From the NCBI GenBank assembly GCA_018303885.1, contig JAGVXG010000005.1, positions 1-41,872 of the forward strand: 41,872 bases of DNA, given 5' to 3'. The stretch comes from Candidatus Pacearchaeota archaeon (GTDB lineage Archaea > Nanobdellota > Nanobdellia > Pacearchaeales > GW2011-AR1). Of the stretch, positions 14,356 through 21,959 are shown piece by piece (the stretch's first letter is position 1; each line of letters opens with the position of its first letter). The translations under genes and the position numbers were made by a program. The notes below the pieces were generated by a model, which worked only from the letters and a program-made list of their open reading frames with translations, was not told the origin of the DNA and did not search any database.

Positions 14356-14558
14356 TTTAAATCTTCCCAAAAAATTTTAAAGTCAAGGCCCTTAACCTTA
14401 GGATTAGTCAAAATTCTAATTTGATTTAAGCCGAGTCTATTTATTAACATTCTTAAATCTCTAGGAAGAACAGAACTAACCGGCTTGCCATTATAAATTA
14501 GTTCAGGTGAATATCCTCCATCCTGCCTTCTTTTAGCCAATAATCTGTACTCAGTCAT
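14352..14558 (-). CDS. hypothetical protein between psmA and SBDS genes, about 68 aa
   Basis: Not recognised. It begins MTEYRLLAKRRQDGGYSPEL and is basic, with a probable helix near LPRDLRMLINRLGLNQI and no membrane segment. ATG 14558 is preferred because it gives a TGA-TTAAA-ATG junction with psmA; a GTG at 14567 is possible. It overlaps the SBDS start (ATGA) and is therefore translationally coupled. Function is unknown. Confidence 0.5.
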   Translation of the reverse strand: MTEYRLLAKRRQDGGYSPELIYNGKPVSSVLPRDLRMLINRLGLNQIRILTNPKVKGLDFKIFWEDLK

Positions 14559-14563
14559 TTTAA

Positions 14564-15289
14564 TCACTTAATAAAATCCTTTAATCCGTCCCCAACAACT
14601 CGTTTGATTTTTCCTTCCTCACCTTTGATATATGCAAGTTCAAATTGGTCTAGATTAAAGTTTTTCTCCTGAATTTCTTTGAATATGTCTAAGGCAATCT
14701 TTACCCCTTTCTTTATGTTAAGTTCTGGACTATGCCTTTCCCGAAGTTTTTCTTTTATTTTCTCGTCGTTTTCCCCTATAGAATTTGCATGATAAGCAAA
14801 ATAATTTCCGGTTATGTCGCTTGTGTAAAGCTCTGGTTTTTTGTCTTTGATTCCCGCAATCATCAAAGAAACACCGAAAGGACGCGCACCACCATATTGA
14901 GTAAATTGCTGCTTTATGTTGGAAATATCTTTGATTACAAGTTCAGGCTCTATTGGAGAATCATATGTTATTCTGTTCTGCTGGGCAATTAACTGCGCCC
15001 TTTCAATCAAGACACGTGCGTCAGAGACCATTCCTGCACTGCTTGCGATTATATGCGAATCAATTTCATAAATTTTGTTTGCAGAATTCTCGACAATTAA
15101 CTTATCTTTTATTCTTTTATCAGCCAGAATAAACACGCCGTCAGAGCACGTCATTCCGATGCTCGCGCTTCCAAGTCTGACCATCTTTTCTGCATATTCC
15201 ACCTGAAGCAAATGTCCCTCAGGAGAAAACATCGTTGCAGTTCTATCATAGCCCATGGCTTGATGCTGCATGTCTATTGGCATGTCCAT
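14564..15289 (-). CDS. psmA: proteasome subunit alpha
   Basis: A 241-residue alpha-type subunit. The N-terminal gate/H0 helix region YDRTATMFSPEGHLLQVEYAEKMV (about 14-37) is diagnostic, followed by GSASIGMTCSDGVFILADKR and the usual GGARPFGVSLMIAG. Seven copies form each outer ring of the 20S proteasome that admits unfolded protein to the beta chambers. The beta gene is 11 kb away at 26680. It begins the exosome superoperon and has its own promoter about 22-37 nt before the ATG. Confidence 0.96.
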   Translation of the reverse strand: MDMPIDMQHQAMGYDRTATMFSPEGHLLQVEYAEKMVRLGSASIGMTCSDGVFILADKRIKDKLIVENSANKIYEIDSHIIASSAGMVSDARVLIERAQLIAQQNRITYDSPIEPELVIKDISNIKQQFTQYGGARPFGVSLMIAGIKDKKPELYTSDITGNYFAYHANSIGENDEKIKEKLRERHSPELNIKKGVKIALDIFKEIQEKNFNLDQFELAYIKGEEGKIKRVVGDGLKDFIK

Positions 15290-15311
15290 TTTCTGTAATT
15301 TAGGAGAAGTG

Positions 15312-15326
15312 TATAATATATTTAAT
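15312..15326 (-). promoter_or_regulatory. TATA-like promoter of psmA-exosome operon
   Basis: Minus-strand ATTAAATATATTATAC lies about 22-37 nt upstream of the psmA ATG. At archaeal TATA-to-start spacing (about 25 nt) this predicts an almost leaderless transcript for the whole psmA-to-rpoK operon. Confidence 0.5.
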
Positions 15327-15413
15327 TTTCTGTCTTCTCAACCAGCAATTAAAAAATTTTGATATTTAAAAGGTTTTCGGCGAAGGCCTTTTTTGGTCTT
15401 TCGTGGTTAAACC

Positions 15414-15683
15414 TTACTTCCTCAACCCCTTCAGCGTCCCAGAAACCCTTTCTACAGTAATCTTTTCTGGCCAGATTGCGAAACAGGCACGAACAGAGTC
15501 CACAGCTTCCCGATTTACACCTATGATTGCAAAGTCTTTTCCTGTTTTTATTTTTGAAAACCCTAATTTTGACATTCCTAGAACACCAATTCCATCATAA
15601 ATTGCTTTTTCGATATCGGAAACCGCACCACGTACAAGAAGATATCTTTTCTTTTCGCGCATTGTTGGCTTTAGGGATTTCAT
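15414..15683 (-). CDS. rnp2: RNase P protein component 2 (Pop5)
   Basis: 89 residues beginning MKSLKPTMREKKRYLLVR, the Pop5/Rnp2 hallmark (LxPTxREKKRY). An RNA-recognition-like core follows with FAIIGVNREAVDSVRACFAIW. Pop5 pairs with Rpp30 to support the catalytic domain of RNase P RNA in 5'-tRNA maturation. Rpp30 (rnp3), often adjacent in archaea, is not in this window. It lies 124 bp upstream of psmA, with a separate psmA promoter between. At 89 aa it is shorter than the usual ~110-120. Confidence 0.85.
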   Translation of the reverse strand: MKSLKPTMREKKRYLLVRGAVSDIEKAIYDGIGVLGMSKLGFSKIKTGKDFAIIGVNREAVDSVRACFAIWPEKITVERVSGTLKGLRK

Positions 15684-15716
15684 AAACCAAAGAGGATAAA
15701 AAGGTTTATTAATTTT

Positions 15717-16055
15717 TCAATTTGTGCTTGCAAATCTTTCAGGAGAGGCAGCAAATATATCTTTTAAAGAAGTACCGTCTTTTAGTTTTTTATCTAAGCC
15801 ACTTTCTTCCAATCTTTCACCAAATTCCATATCTCTTATTTGTGCAGCCACAAAAGAACCCCTATCTCCATCGCCGCAAATAAAAGGAAGAGCCTCGGAA
15901 TATAAAACCCATGTTGTTCGGATTAAATCTTGACCATGCCCACGATAAAATTCAGGCCACTTTTCTCTGAAAACTTCTCTTTCTTGTTGAGTTAAATTCG
16001 TAAGTCTTAAATATGTCAAAATTTTCAGACCATCTTCGGAAGTATAATCAACCAT
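15717..16055 (-). CDS. hypothetical protein, paralog A, about 112 aa
   Basis: Not recognised, but clearly related to the next gene upstream (16106-16381). Both have YT-x-E-x-GL-x-IL-x-Y near the N-terminus, an 'exW' turn before a YR motif, a GDG loop (CGDGDRGS here, HGDGNGG there) and a matching RLEESGLDKKL/KLKESGLDAML end. ATG 16055 aligns with the paralog's start and a TTG at 16064 is the alternative. A CTTTAAATAAG box lies about 22 nt upstream. It is mostly helical and soluble. Confidence 0.55.
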   Translation of the reverse strand: MVDYTSEDGLKILTYLRLTNLTQQEREVFREKWPEFYRGHGQDLIRTTWVLYSEALPFICGDGDRGSFVAAQIRDMEFGERLEESGLDKKLKDGTSLKDIFAASPERFASTN

Positions 16056-16105
16056 AAAAAACAAAGAATAATTTCTTATTTAAAGATTATTGTGATAATC
16101 TTCAA

Positions 16106-16381
16106 TCAAGCGCCCCTTAACATTGCATCTAAGCCACTTTCTTTTAATTTCCTATCAAATTCTTCAGCCCTGCTTTTTGCAAGATCAATCGCCCCGCCGT
16201 TTCCGTCGCCGTGAGTAAGATGGAGATTAGAATAAATTTCTCTGGCTGACGCAACAGGATCTCCCTTTCTTCTATAAACAAGAGGCCAGCTTCCTAAAAA
16301 AGACACTCTTTCTTGTTCGCTTATTGGTAAGCCCATGTATTCTAAAATATCCAACCCTTGTTCTGCAGTATACTCGTTCAT
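16106..16381 (-). CDS. hypothetical protein, paralog B, about 91 aa
   Basis: Not recognised. Starts MNEYTAEQGLDILEYMGLP and ends ESGLDAMLRGA, parallel to the 15717-16055 protein. The open frame runs upstream to 16555, but that part lacks similarity to the paralog and overlaps the end of the next gene, so ATG 16381 is chosen. The shared GDG loop might bind a ligand or metal, though nothing proves it. Confidence 0.5.
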   Translation of the reverse strand: MNEYTAEQGLDILEYMGLPISEQERVSFLGSWPLVYRRKGDPVASAREIYSNLHLTHGDGNGGAIDLAKSRAEEFDRKLKESGLDAMLRGA

Positions 16382-16539
16382 CTTTCTAAAATAAAGTAGT
16401 TTATTCAGAAGAATATATTTTTTAAATATTATGTTTTTTCGCGATTTCAAATGAAAATCCACAACAGCCGTATTTTTGAAAAATCTTTTGTCGACGTGGA
16501 AAACCATGTGGCTTAGTTTTTTATTTAAGCGTAAAAATT

Positions 16540-17073
16540 TTATTGGTAACCGCATCTTTTTAAGTAATTCATTACATTACTTACCAGAAATATATTTTCT
16601 TGATAATTTGGGTGCTGAGAAAAGACATCTTCTTCACTTGCCAGAAATATATTTTCTTGATAATTTGGGTGCTGAGAAAAGACATCTTCTTCAGGCTCAA
16701 GCGCAAAAACAAATTCTTTCCATTCTGGTGTATCTGGACGAGTTCTAAGCCATTCTTCATGAGATTTTTTATCTAATATTAAACCCTCAGCTGGCGTAAT
16801 AATCTTCCCTTTATTTCTAATAATTTGTCGTCTTAAATCACCCACATCGTTAACTTCTATATCATTATTATTGTTTATTAGAACTAAATCTCCTGGCAAA
16901 TTAAAAAACATTCTTCCAGGAACTTCTATTCTATAATATAATCTATTTCCTCCATCACCTCTTAAACCACTTGCTCTGTGACAAAAAAGAGCACTATCTT
17001 CAAAATGCCTTGCCTCCAAGATTTCTTCTATAGTCATAAATCTCGAATCAGCTAAAAAATAGCTTGTTGTCAT
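16540..17073 (-). CDS. hypothetical protein with duplicated 19-aa C-terminal segment, 177 aa
   Basis: Not recognised. A soluble protein with no signal peptide. It contains an Asn-rich VLINNNNDIEVND loop (about 64-76). Near the C-terminus the segment EEDVFSQHPNYQENIFLAS occurs twice in direct tandem (about 128-165), encoded by a 57-bp duplication with one mismatch. ATTTAAATAG lies 24 nt before the ATG, so translation is probably leaderless. It may share a context with the two small paralogs downstream, all being Trp/Glu-rich and of unknown role. Confidence 0.5.
   Translation of the reverse strand: MTTSYFLADSRFMTIEEILEARHFEDSALFCHRASGLRGDGGNRLYYRIEVPGRMFFNLPGDLVLINNNNDIEVNDVGDLRRQIIRNKGKIITPAEGLILDKKSHEEWLRTRPDTPEWKEFVFALEPEEDVFSQHPNYQENIFLASEEDVFSQHPNYQENIFLVSNVMNYLKRCGYQ
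16579..16692 (-). repeat. 57-bp in-frame tandem duplication (two copies)
   Basis: Copies at 16579-16635 and 16636-16692 match at 56 of 57 positions (mismatch at 16583/16640). The unit is exactly 19 codons, so the reading frame of the surrounding gene is kept. The near identity points to a recent event. Confidence 0.9.
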
Positions 17074-17139
17074 AAGTCTATTTAAGAAAATTCTCTCTAT
17101 TTAAATCTTTTTAAACTATATTTGCTTATTTTTTAGAAA

Positions 17140-19854
17140 ATGGAAGTTTGCACAATAGGCGGATTCGAGGAAGTAGGAAAAAACATGACTGCGGTGAAAG
17201 TTGGAGAAGATGTTTTTATTTTTGACGCAGGGCTTTTTCTTCCTCCTGTCATAGAAATGCAGGAAACAGAACCGCAAACACCTGGTCAGGGTTATAGTGA
17301 GCAAAAACTGAGAAAAATAGGAGCAATCGCAGACGATCTTGTTCTTGATAAATTAGGCTGGAGAAATAAAGTCCGCGCGATAATCATAGGACACGCCCAC
17401 CTAGACCATATTGGCGGTTTACCTTATATAACAAACAGATATCCCGACGCACAAATAATAGCGACACCATTCACAATGGCTTTTTTCAATGCGCTTCTGG
17501 AAGATAATAGAATGGCTTCAAAAAATAAACAAACCATTCTCAAAGGAAACTCTTCCATGAAAATAAAAGGACAAAGCGAAGAATACACCTTAGAATTTAT
17601 TCACGTTACCCACTCAACCCTTCAATGCGTTCTATGTGCTTTGCATACAAAAGAAGGCGTGTTTTTTTATGCATTGGATTACAAGTTCGACAACTATCCT
17701 GTTATGGAACCTGTTACAAATTACAAAAGAATTAAAGAAATCGGAAGAAAAGGTGTTAAAGTTCTTGTCGTTGAAGCTTTATATTCGGGCGTTGAGCGTA
17801 GAACTCCTAGTGAAAGAATAGCAAGAAACATGGTAGAAGACGCATTCTCTAGGATAAAACATACAAATTCTGCAGTCTTTGTTGCAACCTTCTCTTCACA
17901 TATTGCAAGGTTGAAAAGTATCGTGGATTTTGGAAAAAGAACAAACAGAAAAATTGTATTTTTAGGCAGAAGCCTTAACAAATATGTAACCTGCGCGGTA
18001 AAAGTTGGTGAATGCCCTTTCAAAAAAGACGTAATGCTGTTCAAATACAGAAAACAAGTTGATGGTTTTCTCAGAAAATTAGATAAAGAAAGAGGAAAAT
18101 ATCTTATTGTTTGTACAGGGCATCAAGCAGAACCAAACTCTATTCTCGACAGAATCGTTAACGACACAACTCCTTTCAAATTTAGGCCAAACGACAATGT
18201 TATTTTTGCCTCAAGTATCATTCCTACACCAGTAAATATACATGCTCGAGATAAAATGGATAAGAAACTCATGAGGAAAGGCGTCAGAATTCAAACAGAT
18301 GTCCATGTTTCAGTTTTACCAAATACAGAAGTTGTTTTCAATGATAGCAAAGGAATTAAAATAAAAGAAATAGGAAGCATAGAAGACGAAAAAGAATTAA
18401 AAATTCCTGCCTTTGATCCAAAGGATTTGAAAATTAAATGGTACGATGCAGAGGTCATAAAGCATCCATACAAAGGAAAAATTTTCAATATTACAACAAA
18501 ATCAGGTAGAAGCGTCTCAATAACTTCCGGGCATAGCTTGTTTAAGCTTGAAAAAGGCGAAATCGTAACTGAAAAAGGAGAGAATCTTAAGTTAGGAGAT
18601 TATTTAGCCATTCCAAAAAAGTTTTCATGGTACAAAACTATTGATGAAATAAATGTACTTGATTATATTAATTTAAAAAGTTATTTCAAAATAAAAGAAG
18701 ACCGTATTTATTATAATAATATACTTCTGTCTAATACAAAGATTAAATTAACAAAAGGTTTTGCAAAGTTATTAGGATATTATCTCGCAGAAGGATCTGC
18801 TCCAAGGCATATATCGCTGGTTATAAGCAAAAATGAAAAAGATTTGCTTGAAGATATTAAAAGTTCAGTATCAAAAGTTTTTCCTTCTAAAATTAATGTA
18901 AATGAAAGGGGAAATGCACTTGAAATAACATTTGGAGCAAGGATGTTAAAACATTTGTTTAAATCGTGGTTTGGTGAAAATGCTAAAACAAAGAAAATAC
19001 CTAAGTTTGTGTTCTCTGCGTCAGATGAGTTTAAACTTAATTTTATTGGAGCTTATATTAATGGTGATGGTTGTATAGATAAAGGAACTAATCATTTTAG
19101 AATAAGGATAAAAACCGCCTCTAAAAAACTTGCATCAGACTTGCTTTATCTATTTTCTCAACTTGGGATATGCGCTAAATTTGATCATATTGAAATAGAC
19201 GAGAGAAAAATAATTGCTAGCAATAAAAAAATAACTCCTATTACTTTCGCATATGTGATAAGAATACAAGATTATGAGCATTTGGCTAAACTAAAAGACT
19301 TCTTATCTGATAAGTTTAAGTCTCAAATTGATGAAAAATTATCTCAAGGAGCCAGTTCCATACACTTCCCTCCAGAAGCCTTGCCCATTAAAAAAATTAA
19401 TTTAGATGAAATTGAACCCAAAAAAGGCACTTTACTTTATACTATAAAAAACTACAAAACTAAAAAAATAAGAAATCATGTTGGAAGAAATGTATTGCTT
19501 CAACAATCAAATTCTGTTACAGGATTTACAAATAAAATTTTAAATGGAGAATTATTATTTGATCCTATTAAAAAAATAACGATATCTGAATATGAAGGAC
19601 CTGTTTTTGATTTTACTGTTCCAGGGCCAGAAAACTTCATAGGTGGTTTTGGGGGAATAATGTTGCATAATTCAGGTCATGCAGGACGCGAAGACTTAAG
19701 AGATATAATTGAAATGTTAAAACCAAAACATGTCATCCCCGCTCATGGAACTCTTCAGCAGGAAACTCCATTAATTGAACTCGCAAAAGAACTCGGCTAT
19801 AAGTTCGGTGAAACCTCACACCTATCGCCTAATGGAAAGGTTTTGAAGTTCTAG
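17140..19854 (+). CDS. rnj: archaeal RNase J (beta-CASP ribonuclease) containing an intein
   Basis: The 904-residue precursor is two exteins (390 + 60 aa, together a normal ~450-aa archaeal RNase J) around a 454-aa intein. The metallo-beta-lactamase part shows GHAHLDH (His85, His87, Asp89, His90), a VTHST motif and ALDYKFDN. The beta-CASP part has ATFSSHIARL and, after the intein, SGHAGREDL and VIPAHGT. The intein splits VHV from SGHAG, so the spliced enzyme regains TDVHVSGHAGRED. It degrades RNA 5'-to-3'. Until splicing, a key beta-CASP His loop is displaced, so activity should depend on excision. TTTTTAAAC lies about 25 nt upstream of the ATG. Confidence 0.93.
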   Translation: MEVCTIGGFEEVGKNMTAVKVGEDVFIFDAGLFLPPVIEMQETEPQTPGQGYSEQKLRKIGAIADDLVLDKLGWRNKVRAIIIGHAHLDHIGGLPYITNRYPDAQIIATPFTMAFFNALLEDNRMASKNKQTILKGNSSMKIKGQSEEYTLEFIHVTHSTLQCVLCALHTKEGVFFYALDYKFDNYPVMEPVTNYKRIKEIGRKGVKVLVVEALYSGVERRTPSERIARNMVEDAFSRIKHTNSAVFVATFSSHIARLKSIVDFGKRTNRKIVFLGRSLNKYVTCAVKVGECPFKKDVMLFKYRKQVDGFLRKLDKERGKYLIVCTGHQAEPNSILDRIVNDTTPFKFRPNDNVIFASSIIPTPVNIHARDKMDKKLMRKGVRIQTDVHVSVLPNTEVVFNDSKGIKIKEIGSIEDEKELKIPAFDPKDLKIKWYDAEVIKHPYKGKIFNITTKSGRSVSITSGHSLFKLEKGEIVTEKGENLKLGDYLAIPKKFSWYKTIDEINVLDYINLKSYFKIKEDRIYYNNILLSNTKIKLTKGFAKLLGYYLAEGSAPRHISLVISKNEKDLLEDIKSSVSKVFPSKINVNERGNALEITFGARMLKHLFKSWFGENAKTKKIPKFVFSASDEFKLNFIGAYINGDGCIDKGTNHFRIRIKTASKKLASDLLYLFSQLGICAKFDHIEIDERKIIASNKKITPITFAYVIRIQDYEHLAKLKDFLSDKFKSQIDEKLSQGASSIHFPPEALPIKKINLDEIEPKKGTLLYTIKNYKTKKIRNHVGRNVLLQQSNSVTGFTNKILNGELLFDPIKKITISEYEGPVFDFTVPGPENFIGGFGGIMLHNSGHAGREDLRDIIEMLKPKHVIPAHGTLQQETPLIELAKELGYKFGETSHLSPNGKVLKF
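18310..19671 (+). mobile_element. LAGLIDADG intein inside RNase J (454 aa)
   Basis: Precursor residues 391-844. Block A is SVLPNTEV with Ser1 as nucleophile. Block B is TSGH (462-465). The LAGLIDADG helices are LLGYYLAEG (544-552) and FIGAYINGDG (635-644). Block F is VFDFTVPGPENFIGG. Block G is IMLHN followed by Ser845, so the His-Asn/Ser+1 splicing signals are intact. It therefore looks able both to splice and to home into intein-less alleles. Insertion falls exactly before the SGHAG motif, the typical choice of a highly conserved active-site codon run. Confidence 0.93.
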
Positions 19855-19856
19855 GG

Positions 19857-19863
19857 TTTTTTT
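19857..19863 (+). terminator. U-rich terminator after RNase J
   Basis: A run of seven T directly after the RNase J stop codon, followed by AT-rich sequence. Archaeal termination uses such U-tracts, helped by aCPSF1/FttA, which is itself encoded in this window. Confidence 0.4.
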
Positions 19864-20010
19864 ATAAATAAAAAATAGATTTTAATAAAGAGCTAACTTA
19901 ATTTATACAATTTCTTATTAATTGACATTTATAACATTATTTAAGAAATGAAAATAACATAAAACAATTTTTAAATCTACTCTTCTTTATATAAGAATGA
20001 TAAATAAAAG

Positions 20011-20041
20011 GGAAAATCGAAAAAAACCGCAGGTTGTTTTC
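20011..20041 (+). promoter_or_regulatory. conserved 31-nt leader hairpin, copy 1
   Basis: GGAAAATCG, seven A, CC, loop GCA, GG, TTGTTTTC. The stem G20019-C28 pairs with G32-C41: 9 canonical pairs of 10 with one A-G mismatch and a 3-nt loop. It ends 1 nt before the ATG of the Gln-rich protein and buries the AGGT that could act as Shine-Dalgarno. Identical to copy 2 (20631-20661). Confidence 0.75.
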
Positions 20042-20042
20042 A

Positions 20043-20531
20043 ATGGCTAAAGAGGAGATTGTCGAGGGTTTGAAAGCAGCGATTGCACGGGGTGAGAGTT
20101 TGAACAAAGCCATGATGAGTTTTTATAATTCTGGTTATGCTAAACAAGATGTCGAAGATGCTGCTAAACTGTTAGACGCACCACAGCTTCAACAAAGCCA
20201 AACCTCACAACCGCAATCACAACCCCTTAAAACAACAATATCAAAACTCCCGCAACAAGCTCAAACACAAACTTCCCAACCTGAGATACACTCTGTGCCG
20301 CAGCCTTTAAATTCACAATCGCCACAAACTGAAACGCAAACTCAACAATTTCTGCCTTTGCAACAAACACAATCAATTCAAAAAGTCTCAAACTACGGCG
20401 GAAAACCAAATCCCTTAGGCGCAGTTGCGATTTTTGTCCTGGTTTTCTTCCTTTTGGTTTTAGTAGGAGTTTTAATCGCTGTTTTCCTTTTCAAGGACGA
20501 ACTCGCAGGCTTATTTAACGGACTTTTATAG
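20043..20531 (+). CDS. Gln-rich protein with N-terminal helical domain and C-terminal membrane anchor, about 162 aa
   Basis: Not assigned to a named family. Residues about 1-40 (MAKEEIVEGLKAAIARGESLNKAM and on to QDVEDAAKLLD) form a small helical domain. Its pattern is 'long helix, GxS, then aG(Y/W)...V..A', also present at the C-terminus of the PKD protein at 38129. About 80 residues of Gln/Ser/Thr/Pro-rich linker follow, then a strong membrane helix (AVAIFVLVFFLLVLVGVLIAV) and a short tail, a tail-anchored layout with the linker on the cytoplasmic side. The start is ATG 20043, just behind leader-hairpin copy 1. Confidence 0.65.
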   Translation: MAKEEIVEGLKAAIARGESLNKAMMSFYNSGYAKQDVEDAAKLLDAPQLQQSQTSQPQSQPLKTTISKLPQQAQTQTSQPEIHSVPQPLNSQSPQTETQTQQFLPLQQTQSIQKVSNYGGKPNPLGAVAIFVLVFFLLVLVGVLIAVFLFKDELAGLFNGLL

Positions 20532-20598
20532 ACCAAATCACAATCAATTTTATATACTTCTTCTATACTTGTAAAACTATAAAAAAATGGTGATTTAA

Positions 20599-20670
20599 AT
20601 GAAATTAAAAAGTGGTTTAAAGTCTTCAAGGGAAAATCGAAAAAAACCGCAGGTTGTTTTCAATGGTTAA
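20599..20670 (+). CDS. upstream mini-ORF (23 aa) overlapping mre11 start
   Basis: ATG 20599 is preceded at ideal distance by GGTGAT (20589-20594), the best Shine-Dalgarno in the neighbourhood. The frame reads through leader-hairpin copy 2 and ends ...QVVFNG-stop at 20670, 8 nt inside mre11. Translation would unfold the hairpin and could couple to mre11. A similar 17-codon frame (19997-20050) precedes the Gln-rich gene. The same frame is closed in the third leader copy, so the peptide itself may not matter. Confidence 0.4.
   Translation: MKLKSGLKSSRENRKKPQVVFNG
20631..20661 (+). promoter_or_regulatory. conserved 31-nt leader hairpin, copy 2
   Basis: Identical to copy 1; the identity extends over 39 nt (20628-20666) into the start codon region of mre11. 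Same hairpin and same 1-nt gap to the ATG at 20663. Confidence 0.75.
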
Positions 20671-21829
20671 ATTTGCTCATATTGCTGATGTTCATTTGGG
20701 AGGCTGGAAGCAACAGCCTCTTCAGGAACTGAACCTACAATCATTTAAAAAAGCGATAGAAACCTGCATAAAAGAAAAGGTTGAATTTGTCTTAATTGCC
20801 GGAGATTTATTTGATTCTGCGTTTCCGTCGATTGATATCTTGAAAGAGGCGTTTTCTGAATTCAGAAAACTAAAAGAATCAGGAATTCCTTGTTTTCTTA
20901 TAGCAGGCTCACATGATTATTCTGTCTCTGGAAAAACATTTCTTGATGTGCTCGAAAAAGCAGGTTTTTGCAAAAATGTAGAGAGTTTTGAAGAAAGGGC
21001 AGGGAAACTGCTATTGAATCCAACTATTTACAAAGGCGTCGCAATCTATGGTTATCCTGGAAAAACTTCCAGCCTCGAGTTAAATGATTTAAAACGTGCA
21101 GAATTAAACGAGGCTCCAGGAATGTTCAAAATTTTCATGCTCCACACAACAATTGACAAGGCAAAAGGTGACCTTCCAATAGACGCTTTAGAAACATCAA
21201 AAGTTCCTTATGCAGATTATTATGCAATGGGGCACCTTCACATAGACTTCCAATACGAAAACTTTGTATACCCTGGCCCTATTTTCCCGAATAATTTTCA
21301 GGAACTCGAAGATCTAGAATATGGGAGGTTTATAATTGTAGATACAAATGCTAATCCCGAAAGACAACTAAAAAAAATCACACTGAAAATAAAAGAGGTT
21401 GTCTCATTTGACATAGAAGTAAAAAACGCCCCTTTGGCTACTGAAAAAATAATTTCTGAATTAGAAAAAAAAGACATAGAAGACAAGATAGTTCTTTTGA
21501 GAATTCGCGGCGTTTTAGAAAACGGCAAAAACTCTGACATAAAGTTTCTTCAGATAGAAGAGGCAGTAAGAAAGAAGAAAGCTTATTTCATGCTTAGAAA
21601 CACGCACGAATTAATAACACAAGAAACCGAAATTGATTTCAAAATAGAGGAAACCGAGAATGTTGAAGAGGAAACAATAAAAGTCTTTTCCGAGCAAAAC
21701 CTTTCTGATTTAAACAAGACAATTCCTCAGCTGATGAACTCATTTTCAACAGAAAAACAAGAAGGAGAAACAACAGAAAGTTTCACATCAAGACTCATGG
21801 ATGAAGCAAAAAAAATCCTGAGCTTTTGA
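20663..21829 (+). CDS. mre11: DNA double-strand break nuclease Mre11
   Basis: 388 residues with the calcineurin-like nuclease motifs in order: IADVHLGG (Asp9, His11), IAGDLFDS, AGSHDYS, MLHTTI and MGHLHIDF. The C-terminal part is helical and acidic and should hold the Rad50-binding region. With Rad50 it senses and trims DNA ends. It is shorter than some archaeal Mre11 but complete. rad50 follows 126 bp later. ATG 20663 is preferred to an in-frame TTG at 20654. Translation initiation is likely governed by leader-hairpin copy 2 and the overlapping 23-codon upstream frame. The HerA-NurA partners common in archaea are not in this window. Confidence 0.95.
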   Translation: MVKFAHIADVHLGGWKQQPLQELNLQSFKKAIETCIKEKVEFVLIAGDLFDSAFPSIDILKEAFSEFRKLKESGIPCFLIAGSHDYSVSGKTFLDVLEKAGFCKNVESFEERAGKLLLNPTIYKGVAIYGYPGKTSSLELNDLKRAELNEAPGMFKIFMLHTTIDKAKGDLPIDALETSKVPYADYYAMGHLHIDFQYENFVYPGPIFPNNFQELEDLEYGRFIIVDTNANPERQLKKITLKIKEVVSFDIEVKNAPLATEKIISELEKKDIEDKIVLLRIRGVLENGKNSDIKFLQIEEAVRKKKAYFMLRNTHELITQETEIDFKIEETENVEEETIKVFSEQNLSDLNKTIPQLMNSFSTEKQEGETTESFTSRLMDEAKKILSF

Positions 21830-21851
21830 GCGAAATAAATTATAGCCAAAA

Positions 21852-21959
21852 ATGAATAAGGAATATAGAAAAAACTTGAATGTAAGTTCATCAAAGTTAA
21901 GTGTTGCTCCCAATATTAACATTTCAAGATTAAATCACTGTTTTGATAAAAGAAAATGA
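21852..21959 (+). CDS. possible 35-aa leader ORF coupled to rad50
   Basis: This short frame (MNKEYRKNLNVSSSK and on to CFDKRK) fills most of the mre11-rad50 gap. Its stop overlaps the rad50 start as ATGA, the standard coupling junction. No Shine-Dalgarno is obvious and the peptide is not recognised. It may carry ribosomes to rad50 rather than make a functional peptide. Confidence 0.35.
   Translation: MNKEYRKNLNVSSSKLSVAPNINISRLNHCFDKRK

Noticed and set aside
18310-19671. Group I intron or frameshift in RNase J
   Set aside because: The reading frame is continuous and carries all intein splicing blocks.
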